From assembly GCA_013822885.1 (NCBI GenBank), contig PNLC01000002.1, positions 1 through 62,245 on the forward strand: 62,245 nucleotides of DNA, given 5' to 3'. Positions within the stretch are counted from its first letter, which is position 1. Each line of letters begins with the position of its first letter. The notes under the pieces are model-generated. The model was not told the origin of the DNA. It ran no database searches and was given only the letters and a program-made list of their open reading frames with translations. Positions 19,036 through 28,718 of this stretch are shown in pieces. This DNA comes from Bradyrhizobium sp. (lineage in GTDB: Bacteria > Pseudomonadota > Alphaproteobacteria > Rhizobiales > Xanthobacteraceae). A program made the translations under genes and the position numbers.

Positions 19036-19973
19036 GGCCGTTGCACCCGTTCCGGCGGGCCTGCGGCGAGCAGACCCAGCGCCACACCGATCGAAAGAGT
19101 CAGGGCGACCTCTACCGCGACGATCAGCGGTTTTGCGTAGCCCGCAGGATAGGCAAGGAAGGCATTTGCCAGCACCATGCCGGCGATGCCGATGGCAAGG
19201 AAGATCATGGGTCCGGCGACGAGCAGGAGGCGCAGCCATCGCTGGCTGATCGAAGGTACGCTGGTCAGGCCCGCGATCATGACAAGGAGCCACATCGCCG
19301 CGAGCACCGTGCCGCCTTGAAAGGCGCCGCCCGGCTCCTTTGCTCCGACCCAGCACATATAGACGGCCACTACGATTCCGACCGGCGGCAGAAGCTGGGC
19401 AAGAAACGTCAGCTTGCTGTTCGGCTGGGCATAGACGCGCAGTCCCGGTATTCCGCCCCACATGCGATCCGGCGCCAGCGACCAGACGCCGAGCAGAGCG
19501 AGTATCAGAACCACTTTCTCAAGCAGCGTGTCGAGCGCGCGGTAGACGAACAGGACGCCGGCAACGGGATTTCCGAGGCCACTTTGCGGCAGGTTCTCCA
19601 TTGCCATCGGTGCTAGCGTGGGAATGACTTCGGGTGGGGACAGGACAGCGATTGCAAGGCCCGCCGCGACAAGCGCGCATAATATGCCCGCAGCAAGACG
19701 CACCGGCAGACTGGTCCTGCTGTCGTTACCTTTGGCGAACCGCAGGCGCGCGACCGCACCGAGCATCAGCATGCCGGTCATTCCGCCGCCGATCGCGGCC
19801 TCCGTCAGAGCGACATCAACCGCGGAGAGCCTGACCCAGGCGATGGACAACAGCAACCCGTAGACGACGAAGCCGATAACGGCCGAGAACGCTTCGCGCA
19901 TGCCAATTGACGCAGCCCCGACCGCCAGGATCAGGACGACAAGACCGATATCGAAGATAGACAGGATGGTCAT
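19032..19973 (-). CDS. MbhD(DUF4040)-MbhE-MrpB fusion subunit of Mrp-type antiporter
   Basis: GFVVYGLLLSIAWVRLSAVDVALTEAAIGGG (DUF4040) followed by ALDTLLEKVVLILALLGVWSL and AKEPGGAFQGGTVLAAMWLL (MnhB). Confidence 0.8.
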   Translation of the reverse strand: MTILSIFDIGLVVLILAVGAASIGMREAFSAVIGFVVYGLLLSIAWVRLSAVDVALTEAAIGGGMTGMLMLGAVARLRFAKGNDSRTSLPVRLAAGILCALVAAGLAIAVLSPPEVIPTLAPMAMENLPQSGLGNPVAGVLFVYRALDTLLEKVVLILALLGVWSLAPDRMWGGIPGLRVYAQPNSKLTFLAQLLPPVGIVVAVYMCWVGAKEPGGAFQGGTVLAAMWLLVMIAGLTSVPSISQRWLRLLLVAGPMIFLAIGIAGMVLANAFLAYPAGYAKPLIVAVEVALTLSIGVALGLLAAGPPERVQRP

Positions 19974-20263
19974 TCACGTGGTCCGTGTTGTCGAACCGTG
20001 CCTGCAATGAGCTGGGTAACGATCGCGCCGGACAATTGGACCAAAAGCCAGATGGTCACGAGCTTCAATGCGCCGAACAGTCCGTTCGCCTGTGGCAGCA
20101 AGCCCAGAACGACGAGGCCAAGGCCAAGGTTATCCACCTTTGTCAGCGCATGCAGGCGCGTCAGCGCATCTGGAAAGCGGATCAAGCCGACTGTCCCCGC
20201 CAGGAAGAAGAACGCCCCGGCCGAGACGGCGAGAACGGTGAAGATGTCGAGGACAAGTCTCAT
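19970..20263 (-). CDS. Na+/H+ antiporter subunit G (MnhG/MrpG)
   Basis: AGAFFFLAGTVGLIRFPDALTRLHALTKVDNLGLGLVVLG. Confidence 0.9.
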   Translation of the reverse strand: MRLVLDIFTVLAVSAGAFFFLAGTVGLIRFPDALTRLHALTKVDNLGLGLVVLGLLPQANGLFGALKLVTIWLLVQLSGAIVTQLIAGTVRQHGPRE

Positions 20264-20547
20264 CGGCCGCTCGCTGTATCCTGGACCTCGTGCTCCGAAC
20301 CGGACGCGCTTCTGACGAATGCCACGGCTGCGAACGCCGCGAACAGCGCCAGCAGCAATGCGACGTCCACGATCGGCGGAGCCTCGGTAGCGGCGGCCAG
20401 CAGGAGAAGAATGGCGACGCCGCCGGTGCCCAGCAGTTGCGCCGCCATCATGTGGTCAACCTCGGCCCGGCGCCGAAGAATGACCAACAATCCGAGCGCG
20501 ATCGTCGTCAACACGAAACCCGCGGCTGCGAACAGGAAGCTAGCCAT
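20260..20547 (-). CDS. Na+/H+ antiporter subunit F (MnhF/MrpF)
   Basis: MASFLFAAAGFVLTTIALGLLVILRRRAEVDHMMAAQLLGTGGVAILLL. Confidence 0.8.
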   Translation of the reverse strand: MASFLFAAAGFVLTTIALGLLVILRRRAEVDHMMAAQLLGTGGVAILLLLAAATEAPPIVDVALLLALFAAFAAVAFVRSASGSEHEVQDTASGR

Positions 20548-21079
20548 TGCGCGGCACTCCGCGGAGAGCCTGCACGCACAGGGCCTCCTCAACAGCCAGT
20601 TGCTCGGCCACCGGCTGCGTCACATCGAGACAATGAATCGTTAGCCCATTGCCTTCCGCTTGACCGCAGGGAAGCGTGCCCGGCATCAGGCTCATGATTG
20701 CGCAGAATGCCTCTCGCGTCGTGCCTGGTGGAAGCTGCGCCTGATAGACCACGAAGCCCGGCCGCAGCCTCAGCCGAGGATCAAGCGCGAGCCATGCGAC
20801 GTCTATCCCGGCGGTGATCGATTGACGCAGAAAATGCGACACGTATCCAGCGAGCTTGATGGGGCGCAGATCCCAGGGCTGTGTCGGCATCAGGCGCAGA
20901 CTTGCCCAGGTCGCGGCAAATGCAGCAACCAACCCCGCCGCAAGATCGCTGGGGTCGGCGCCGGTGAGCACCAGCCAGAAACCAAAGAAACCGATAGAGC
21001 GGAAAATCGCGCTCCCAAGGGCGACTGGACGGTCCGGGGACAGTTCCTCCGGTCCGTCCCGCTCATCAGGTGAGTTCAT
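20540..21079 (-). CDS. Na+/H+ antiporter subunit E (MnhE/MrpE)
   Basis: FFGFWLVLTGADPSDLAAGLVAAFAATWASLRL...MSLMPGTLPCG...IHCLDVT. Confidence 0.82.
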   Translation of the reverse strand: MNSPDERDGPEELSPDRPVALGSAIFRSIGFFGFWLVLTGADPSDLAAGLVAAFAATWASLRLMPTQPWDLRPIKLAGYVSHFLRQSITAGIDVAWLALDPRLRLRPGFVVYQAQLPPGTTREAFCAIMSLMPGTLPCGQAEGNGLTIHCLDVTQPVAEQLAVEEALCVQALRGVPRNG

Positions 21080-21147
21080 GGTTCGATCTCCGTATTGCTC
21101 GAGCCGGTAGTGTTCTCGCACCGACCGATGTTTCAATCGCCATGGCG

Positions 21148-21411
21148 CTATTGACTACTTCCTCCGCTTTGCTTGGACTTGGCTTTCTTCGGCTTGGCTT
21201 TTGCTCCTGGATCAGGGGAAAGTTGCAGAGGCTGCTCGACCACCAGGGGATGCCGTGGCACCTGAAGGCGATTGGTGCGGACATCGTCCCGTAGCGCATC
21301 GGTGTCCATCCGCGTACCGCGCTCGACTGAATCGCGTCCCTGTGCCGAGGCTTCGGATGCTGCGTACGATAGCAGGAATGCGGCACCAGCCACCGCAGTG
21401 AAGTGCTTCAT
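21148..21411 (-). CDS. Small exported basic hypothetical protein (KPKKAKSKQSGGSSQ tail)
   Basis: MKHFTAVAGAAFLLSYAASEASAQGRDS signal peptide. Confidence 0.5.
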   Translation of the reverse strand: MKHFTAVAGAAFLLSYAASEASAQGRDSVERGTRMDTDALRDDVRTNRLQVPRHPLVVEQPLQLSPDPGAKAKPKKAKSKQSGGSSQ

Positions 21412-21434
21412 GACCATTTCCTGCAGCCTATCCT

Positions 21435-21764
21435 TCAAAATGCGAAGTCGAGTCTCGGGCCGATCTGCACGTCCGTGTAATGACGCAGGGGAACGTTCGA
21501 TGTTCGTGCTTCGTAGATCACGGTGGTGGTGAGCGATATACTGCTGGCGATATTGTACTTCAATCCAAGCGAAACGGAATAGATCTGATCCTGCCGCCCG
21601 GCGTTGAGTCCGTCGGTGAACCAGAATGCCTCGATGAAGGGTATGCTGACAATCGACCATCTCTGATCGAGCTTGGCTTCGATTCCGAGTATCGCGTCGA
21701 AGCGCCAGCGGCGGGCTTCCGGCAGATCGGAGAACCGGTACGTGAGCAGCGAGCGGTTCGCATT
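21435..21764 (-). pseudogene. C-terminal remnant of outer-membrane beta-barrel protein
   Basis: In frame directly after the RND gene stop, no start codon: NANRSLLTYRFSDLPEARRWRFDAILGIEAKLDQRWSIVSIPFIEAFWFTDGLNAGRQDQIYSVSLGLKYNIASSISLTTTVIYEARTSNVPLRHYTDVQIGPRLDFAF*. Confidence 0.65.
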
Positions 21765-24700
21765 TCAAACGGCCATGCTGGATTTCGACGAAGGAGCGGA
21801 GGATCCCTCGACTCCCCTGAACCAGGCAACATACAACGTGGGCAGAAATATCAGCGTCAGGATCGTTGCGACCAACAATCCTCCCATGATTGCAAAGGCC
21901 ATTGGCCCCCAGAACACGGTTGGAGCGATTGGTATCATGCCGAGAACAGTGGATACGGCGGTCAGCATGATCGGGCGGAAGCGAGCGCTGCTGGCATCGA
22001 CGGCGGCATCCCAGACAGTTTTTCCCTGAGAGCGCTCTGCCTCGATCTGGCCGATCAAGATCACCGCATTCTTGGTGATCATGCCCAGCAGCGCCAGGAT
22101 GCCGAGAATGGCCACGAAGCCCAACGGCCTGCCGGAGAGCAGCAGCGCCGCGACGACGCCGATCAGGCCGAGAGGCGCTACGCTGAGAACCAGGAATAAC
22201 CTTTGGAAGCTTTGCAGCTGCACCATTAGCACGGTCAGCATGATGAGCAGCATGACCGGTACAACGGCGATCACCGAGGCCTGCGATTTCGCGCTTTCCT
22301 CGACGGTCCCGCCCACAACGATGCGATAGCCTGCAGGGAGGGTTTTCGTCAGGGCTTCCACGTCAGGCGAAAGCGCGGTCACAACGGTCTCCGGCAAAGA
22401 GCCCGCGACGATATCGGCTTGCACCGTCAGGGTCGGAACGCGGTCGCGGCGCCAGATCAAGGGATATTCCTGACCGTATTCGAAGGTCGCAAACTGACTG
22501 AGCGGAACCGTTCGCCCGCCCGGCAACGGCACTTGCACTGTGCGCAGGGTATCAAGCGAGACACGCTGCTCATCCGTCGCCCGTGCGATGACATCGACAA
22601 GGTAGATATCGTCGCGCACCTGGGTAACGGAGGTGCCGGATACAACGGTATTGAGAACGCTTGCAATTGCCTGCGAACTGAGACCGAGCAGGCGCGCCTC
22701 ATCCTGGTCGACACGAATGCGCACCTGACGGGCAGGTTCTATCCAGTCAAAATTGATCTTTTCGGCTTTGGGATTGGTCGCGACAATCTGCGCGAGCTTG
22801 AGGGCGATCTCGCGTACCTTGCCGACGTCGGGTCCGCTGACGCGATATTGCACTGGCCATCCGACCGGTGGCCCAAGTTCGAGCGGGGAGACACGCGAAA
22901 TTGCGCTTGGAAATTCCTCAGACAGGATTTTTTCCAGCTTCAGGCGCAGGCGTTCGCGCGCCGCAACGTCCTTTGCAACGATGACCGCCTGGCTGAAGAA
23001 ACTGTTCGGCAGCTGGACATTGAGGGGCAGGTAGAAGCGAATGGCGCCGCGACCCACATAAGTGCTCCAGCGCGCGACATCCGGGTCGCCCTTCAAGGCA
23101 GCATCGAGGCGTTGCGCCGCGGTTTCGCTGGCATAGATCGACGCATTTTGTGGGAGGCTGAGGTCAACCAGCAACTCCGGGCGGTCCGACGAAGGAAAGA
23201 ACTGTCGAGGGATGAGTGGAAGCGCGAGGAAGGATGCAACGAAGAGCGCCAACGAAACGAGGATCGTCAGCCATTTCGCGCGCATGGCGAAGGTGAGGAA
23301 GCCTCGATACCATCGAAATACCCGGCCAGGCTCGGCGTTTGCCGCTGCTCTTGGCGGCTTGAGAATGACGACGCCCAGCAGCGGCGCAAAGATCACCGCA
23401 ACGAACCAGGACACGATCAGCGCGATGCTGACCACCGCGAAGAGGGAGAATGTGTATTCTCCGGCCGAACTGGCTGCAAAGCCGACGGGGACGAAGCCCG
23501 CGATCGTCACCAGCGTTCCCGCAAGCATGGCAAATGCGTAGGTTCGGAACGCGTATGTCGCGGCCGCGACCTTGTCGTCGCCTTCCGCCAGGCGAGTGAG
23601 CGTGGCGTCGGTGGTCGTCATCGCGTCGTCGACGAGCAGGGCGAGGGCGATGATCAGCGCGCCCAGCGATATGCGCTGCATATCGATGTTCGCCATTTGC
23701 ATGATCGGAAAGACGATGGCCAGGGTCAACGGAATGGAAAGCGCGATGATCAGGCCGGGCCGGACGCCGAGGCTGATGAAGCTGACGACGAGGATAATGG
23801 CGATCGCCTGCAGCAGCGACGTCATGAATTCCGAGATGGCGCCATCGACGGTGACCGCCTGGTCGGCAATGAGAAACGGCTCGATCCCGATTGGCAAGTC
23901 CGCGGTGACCCGCGCCATCAGATTCTTGATATTTGCGCCGAGGGCAAGAATGTCACCGCCGTCCCGCATCGCGATCGCGAGCCCGATGGCAGGTTCGCCA
24001 TTTACGCGAAACTGCGGCTGCGGTGGATCCGAGTAATCGCGCCGAACTTGCGCGATATCACTCAGGCGAAGGACGCGTCCACCGGCGACGAAATTGGTGT
24101 TCGCGACATCCTGTTCGGAGGTAAATGCGCCGGAAACCCGCAGCGAAAGACTCTCATTGCCGGTTTGAATCGTACCGGCCGGCCGCACGATGTTTTGCGC
24201 CTGCAATGCCGCGATCAGTGCGGACCGGTCGATCCCCAGGGCGGCGAGCTCCTTGATCGAGAATTCGACGAAGATTCTCTCGTCTTGTGCCCCCAACACT
24301 TCTATTTTCGATACGTCTGGCACCAGCAGGAGCTTCGAGCGGATATCCTCGACGTGATCGCGCAGCTCGCGATGGGTGAAGCCGTCGCTCGTAAAGCCGT
24401 AGATAATCCCGAACGTATCGCCAAAATCGTCGTTGAAGCCGGGGCCAACGATTCCAGCCGGAAGCGTGTGGCGAATATCTCCGATATTCTTGCGAACCTG
24501 ATACCAGGTATCGGCGACCTCCTTTGCGTTCGCGCTGCCCTTCAGGTTGACAAAGATCGTCGTCACGCCAGCACGCGTGAAGCTGCGGAGAAAGTCCAGG
24601 TGAGGCGTTTCCTGCAGCTTGCGTTCGAGCCGCTCGGTTACCTGCTTTAGCGTCTCTTCGATGGTTGCTCCCGGCCAGGCAGCCTGTACGACCATGGTCT

Positions 24701-24830
24701 TGATGATGAAGGAAGGATCCTCGCTGCGGCCCAGCCGGTAATAGGACGCGACGCCGGCAATGACGGCAACGATCATGATGTAGGCGACGAGCGAACGGTG
24801 TTTGAGCGCCCATTCGGAGAGATTGATCAT
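21765..24830 (-). CDS. RND-family efflux transporter permease (AcrB/MdtB-like)
   Basis: 1021 aa; N-terminal TM, GATIEETLKQVTERLERKL, two large periplasmic loops, MGPMAFAIMGGLLVATILTLIFLPTLYVAWFR-like C-terminus. Confidence 0.92.
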   Translation of the reverse strand: MINLSEWALKHRSLVAYIMIVAVIAGVASYYRLGRSEDPSFIIKTMVVQAAWPGATIEETLKQVTERLERKLQETPHLDFLRSFTRAGVTTIFVNLKGSANAKEVADTWYQVRKNIGDIRHTLPAGIVGPGFNDDFGDTFGIIYGFTSDGFTHRELRDHVEDIRSKLLLVPDVSKIEVLGAQDERIFVEFSIKELAALGIDRSALIAALQAQNIVRPAGTIQTGNESLSLRVSGAFTSEQDVANTNFVAGGRVLRLSDIAQVRRDYSDPPQPQFRVNGEPAIGLAIAMRDGGDILALGANIKNLMARVTADLPIGIEPFLIADQAVTVDGAISEFMTSLLQAIAIILVVSFISLGVRPGLIIALSIPLTLAIVFPIMQMANIDMQRISLGALIIALALLVDDAMTTTDATLTRLAEGDDKVAAATYAFRTYAFAMLAGTLVTIAGFVPVGFAASSAGEYTFSLFAVVSIALIVSWFVAVIFAPLLGVVILKPPRAAANAEPGRVFRWYRGFLTFAMRAKWLTILVSLALFVASFLALPLIPRQFFPSSDRPELLVDLSLPQNASIYASETAAQRLDAALKGDPDVARWSTYVGRGAIRFYLPLNVQLPNSFFSQAVIVAKDVAARERLRLKLEKILSEEFPSAISRVSPLELGPPVGWPVQYRVSGPDVGKVREIALKLAQIVATNPKAEKINFDWIEPARQVRIRVDQDEARLLGLSSQAIASVLNTVVSGTSVTQVRDDIYLVDVIARATDEQRVSLDTLRTVQVPLPGGRTVPLSQFATFEYGQEYPLIWRRDRVPTLTVQADIVAGSLPETVVTALSPDVEALTKTLPAGYRIVVGGTVEESAKSQASVIAVVPVMLLIMLTVLMVQLQSFQRLFLVLSVAPLGLIGVVAALLLSGRPLGFVAILGILALLGMITKNAVILIGQIEAERSQGKTVWDAAVDASSARFRPIMLTAVSTVLGMIPIAPTVFWGPMAFAIMGGLLVATILTLIFLPTLYVAWFRGVEGSSAPSSKSSMAV

Positions 24831-25936
24831 GGCTCTGACCCGAGCAGGCGAATCTTCTGGCCCGGGTGAAGTGCCTGAACGCCGGCTGTGACGACGATTT
24901 CGCCGGTGTCCAGTCCTTGCGAAATGACCACCCGCGCCTGGTCAAAGCGCAAGACATCGACATTTCGGATTGAAACCGCTTTGGTCGATGGGTCGACAAT
25001 CCAGACCGCAGGTCGCTGATTGATCTTCGTCAAGGCCGTTGATGGAATGTCGATGATCGGCCCGGCATCAGTCTGCAGGCGGCCGACGACGGTTGCCCCA
25101 AGTCGCATGGCTGCCGGCGGATCGGTCAAGCCGACCTTGACCTCGAAGGTTCGGGTTACAGGATTGGCCTGAGCGGCAACCTCGCGGATTCGGCCCTGTG
25201 CGGTGACCGACGGATCGTCCGTCAGGCTGACGGTGATCTGGGGATCGCTCGATGTCGATCGAAGCAACTGGGCGGGAATGTCAAAAACCGCATCGCGCCC
25301 GTCCTTCCGTGCCAGCCTGGCGATCATTTGCCCTGCCTGAACGACTTCGCCGGCGCTAGGGCCGGTTGCGGTTATTGTCCCTGGCGCATCGGCCTTGAGC
25401 TCGGTGAAGCTGACCAGATCATGTGCGGTACGGAGCTGGGCTTCCGCAGCATCCACCTGCGACTGAGCGGTCTGCTGTGCCTGCGTTGCGACATCGAAAT
25501 TGGCTCGCGTCGTCCATCCCTGCGCGAGAAGTGTTTCCTGACGATCAAAGTGATTGCGCGCCTGCGTCAATTGCCCCTGGGCGGCGGCGAGACCTGCCTG
25601 CGCCTGCCGCAGCGTGTTCAGCTCGTTTTGGGGTTCAAGGCGTGCCATGACTTGGCCGGCCTGCACGCGGTCCCCGAGTTTGCCGTTGTTTTCCAACAGC
25701 CGACCGGAAATTCGAAACGCCACGTTCACCTCATCCTCAGCCTCGATACGGCCGGTGAATGTCAGCGCCTGGCCGGCCTCCCGCTTCTCGACGGTTGTGG
25801 TCCGAACCGGGCGGGCGGCTGGCGCTGCGGCGTCTGTCTGTGGCTGACACGCCGCGAGCGACAATGCCGGCACCGTCGCAACAAGCGCCGTCGTCAGCAG
25901 TCGATACAATTTCGCTTTGCCGCAGCGTGTAGGCAT
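24827..25936 (-). CDS. RND efflux periplasmic adaptor (HlyD/AcrA family), lipoprotein-like
   Basis: ATVPALSLAACQ lipobox; TTTVEKREAGQALTFTGRIEAEDEVNVAFRISGRL...; start at ATG 25936; ATGA coupling to the permease. Confidence 0.9.
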   Translation of the reverse strand: MPTRCGKAKLYRLLTTALVATVPALSLAACQPQTDAAAPAARPVRTTTVEKREAGQALTFTGRIEAEDEVNVAFRISGRLLENNGKLGDRVQAGQVMARLEPQNELNTLRQAQAGLAAAQGQLTQARNHFDRQETLLAQGWTTRANFDVATQAQQTAQSQVDAAEAQLRTAHDLVSFTELKADAPGTITATGPSAGEVVQAGQMIARLARKDGRDAVFDIPAQLLRSTSSDPQITVSLTDDPSVTAQGRIREVAAQANPVTRTFEVKVGLTDPPAAMRLGATVVGRLQTDAGPIIDIPSTALTKINQRPAVWIVDPSTKAVSIRNVDVLRFDQARVVISQGLDTGEIVVTAGVQALHPGQKIRLLGSEP

Positions 25937-26069
25937 GGCTGAACCTCGGATGGCAGCTGCAGATCTATATCTCTCAGTAATTTCAGTCGGGCGAAGCCCC
26001 TTAGCTATCAGCAAATGTACTGAGCGTTCCGGCTGATTGCCCCGGCCACTGGATTAGGGGTTGTCGCGC

Positions 26070-26084
26070 GCGTAACGATTACGC
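26070..26084. promoter_or_regulatory. Inverted repeat GCGTAA-CGA-TTACGC upstream of the RND operon
   Basis: 6-bp perfect arms in the divergent intergenic region between the adaptor gene (-) and the histidine kinase (+). Confidence 0.3.
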
Positions 26085-26555
26085 CAGCACCGGCTGGTAT
26101 ACTGCCTTCCACAAACGTCTTGAGTCTCGTCCGTTTGCGATTGGCTGGAGATAAAGGCTCCCGTCGCTTACTGAACATTTGCTGAAGAAAGTGGGGTAGC
26201 AGCCGTTCGTCGAGCGCCCCTTTGCTCAACGGATCGCAGCCATCGTTGGACGTTTTTGCCGAATTTCGATTGATCGGAATTTTCGATCTGTCCTTCATTT
26301 TCTTCGTTAAGTCTCTGAAATCGCGCTCAATCCTTAATCGTGACAGCCAGAATGAAAACTCAAACAACAATGGAATGTGCAGAATGTGCCAAGTAGACTC
26401 CCGCTTTTTCGGTATCAAAACAGATACTTGACGCGTGTTTTGCGGAGGGTATTTACTTAGGCAAATCCGGAGCGCGACGTAGAGTAACGTTGCCCAGGGA
26501 GGTGGAGCAGTATGCTGGACCGCGCGATCGGGGAAATATCAGGCGCGAGCGTACG

Positions 26556-27690
26556 ATGAGTCCCCGGCCAGCGTACCATGAACTCCACTGGATGCATGCT
26601 CCGGAATACCTTTTCGGGCTGCAGATATCGGATGCCGGACAATTTTTCTACGAGAGCATGAATCCTGCGTTCGAGCGCTCGCTCGGAATCTCGATTGAAG
26701 CCGACCGGAAAAAAGCGGTTCATGACTGCATGAGTGCGGAAGACGCGAAGTCGATTTGCGCTTCGTGCGATGCATGCATAGTCGAAGGAGGGTCGGTTCG
26801 CCATCGGCAGCACCTCACTCTCGGTGGACAGCGACGCGAGTTTGATACAACGATTCATCCCGTCCGAGATCCGGATACCGGAAGTATCGTCAGTCTGGTC
26901 GGTAGCCATCGGGCGGTCGATAGCGTCGATGCGGTCGGCAGGCTGGCCAGGAGGCGGGCTGCTGCAGAATTGGACCTTCGGCTGTTGTCGCTTCAGGAAG
27001 AGGTGCAACAGCGGATTGCGTCGGATCTGCACGATTCGACCTGCCAGCACTTGATTGCCGCCAGCCTGAACGTGATGCGGTTGCGGCGCGTGCTCAAGGA
27101 TAGCGACGGCGGAGAGAAGATCTTCGACGATATCGATGCGTCGATCGATCAGGCGCAAAGGGAAATCCGTGCCTTTACCTACTTGCTGCATCCCCAATAT
27201 CTGCTGAGCGATGGGCTGAAGACTACGATCGAAAAATTCGTGCACGGATTCGCGGTGCGCACTTCGCTCAAGACCAGTCTCCATATCGCGCCCGAGGTTG
27301 ATCAATTATCCTACGAGCGGCAGCGCGCCATGTTGAGGATCGTTCAGGAAGCCCTTGCGAATTGTCTTTCGTCATGCCCAGGCGACACAGGTGAAGGTCG
27401 CAATGGTCGCTACGGATGCGCACGTCAGGCTCCAGGTCACCGACAATGGCCGCGGCATGCCAAGTAAGCGGGCGAGATCGGGCCCGAAGGCGATTTCATA
27501 CGGCGTCGGAATTCCGGGCATGAGGGCCAGGTTGCGACAATTCAGCGGCACGCTGGAAATTCACGCAGCAGCAGGTGGCCGAGGCACCGCGCTTTGTGCA
27601 GTACTTCCGCACTTTGTTCCACTCAAGAGCACGCGACAGGCAGTGCGGCGTCATCCGGGACATCAGAGGTCTGTTGCGCAGCCGCTTTGA
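26556..27690 (+). pseudogene. PAS-containing histidine kinase (HisKA_3 type), disrupted by a 1-nt frameshift
   Basis: IASDLHDSTCQHLIAASLNVMRLRR (H-box) in frame 3; from about 27363 the N/G boxes continue in frame 1 (VFRHAQATQVKV...VTDNGRGMP...YGVGIPGMRARL). Confidence 0.75.
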
Positions 27691-27815
27691 AGAACGCGAC
27701 TGGTCGAAATGAGGGTGTAAAGAAGCAAGGAAAGGCTTGAGCCGAACGCCAGGACTATGTCGATGATGCCCGGCACGCAGCGGCATTGGAAGTCGGTTTG
27801 GAGTCTTGATCGATC

Positions 27816-28457
27816 ATGAAGCGAATTCTTGTAGCTGACGATCACGAAACGGTGCGATCGGGACTGCGTGCCGTGTTGGAAGGGCGTGCCGGTTGGGAAG
27901 TCGTCGCCGAGGCGCGCGATGGCAAAGAGGCTGTCGCTGTTGCTGTCGACAAGAGGCCTGACGTTGCCATCATTGACCACGAGATGCCCTTTATGACGGG
28001 GATAGAAGTTGCGCGGCGCATCAGAGAGCATCAACAAACAACGGAAATACTTATCTTCACGATGCACGACTCTGAGGTGCTTGCGCTGCAGGCATTTCGG
28101 GCGGGAGCTCGAGCATTCCTTCTCAAGTCTGACGCGAACAAGATGTTGATGGCTGCCGTGGAGTCGTTGATCGTCCACAAGCCGTTTTACGCAGGCCCAT
28201 TCTCGCACGAATTGAGGGGCATATTCTCCAACGAGTTGAATGGCATGTCGACCGGTAACCAGTTGCTTTCGCCGCGAGAGATGACGATCGTCAAATTGGT
28301 TGCGGAAGGACACAGCAACAAGGGCGTAAGCGCTATCCTGAACCTTAGCATCAAGACGACCGAGACCCATCGGGCGGCCGCCATGCGCAAGCTCAACATC
28401 AATTCGACCGCGGGATTGGTACGATATGCCGTTCGCAGCAAACTCGTGGAGGCCTGA
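27816..28457 (+). CDS. NarL/FixJ-type response regulator with LuxR HTH
   Basis: ILVADDHETVRSGLRAVLE, AIIDHEMPFMTG, FLLKSDA; LSPREMTIVKLVAEGHSNKGVSAILNLSIKTTETHRAAAMRKL. Confidence 0.93.
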   Translation: MKRILVADDHETVRSGLRAVLEGRAGWEVVAEARDGKEAVAVAVDKRPDVAIIDHEMPFMTGIEVARRIREHQQTTEILIFTMHDSEVLALQAFRAGARAFLLKSDANKMLMAAVESLIVHKPFYAGPFSHELRGIFSNELNGMSTGNQLLSPREMTIVKLVAEGHSNKGVSAILNLSIKTTETHRAAAMRKLNINSTAGLVRYAVRSKLVEA

Positions 28458-28718
28458 CGACGCAGCTGATCCATGGAAGAGGATGCCATCGCGCCGTCCC
28501 GCTGGTTGGGGTTTCGGGAGACTAAGCCACTTGCCGAGCGGCTCTCGGGCATGTCGAGGAGTGTTGGAACGGGAAAGTCCCAATACTCATCCACGAATTT
28601 CAGGGTTTTGTCGTATTAACGCCGGGCAAACTACCCGGTACGGCTGAGTCATTCTTGCTGTCGCATTGCGGTCGCCGATGGTCCCCGGCCAGTGGTTCCA
28701 ACCGACAGGAACGTCACT

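Noticed and set aside
18494-19249. Plus-strand ORFs opposite the antiporter operon
   Set aside because: Antisense to well-supported Mrp subunits; no domain signal.
26222-26431. 69-aa ORF in the AT-richer intergenic region before the kinase
   Set aside because: No domain, no clear ribosome-binding site; probably chance ORF.
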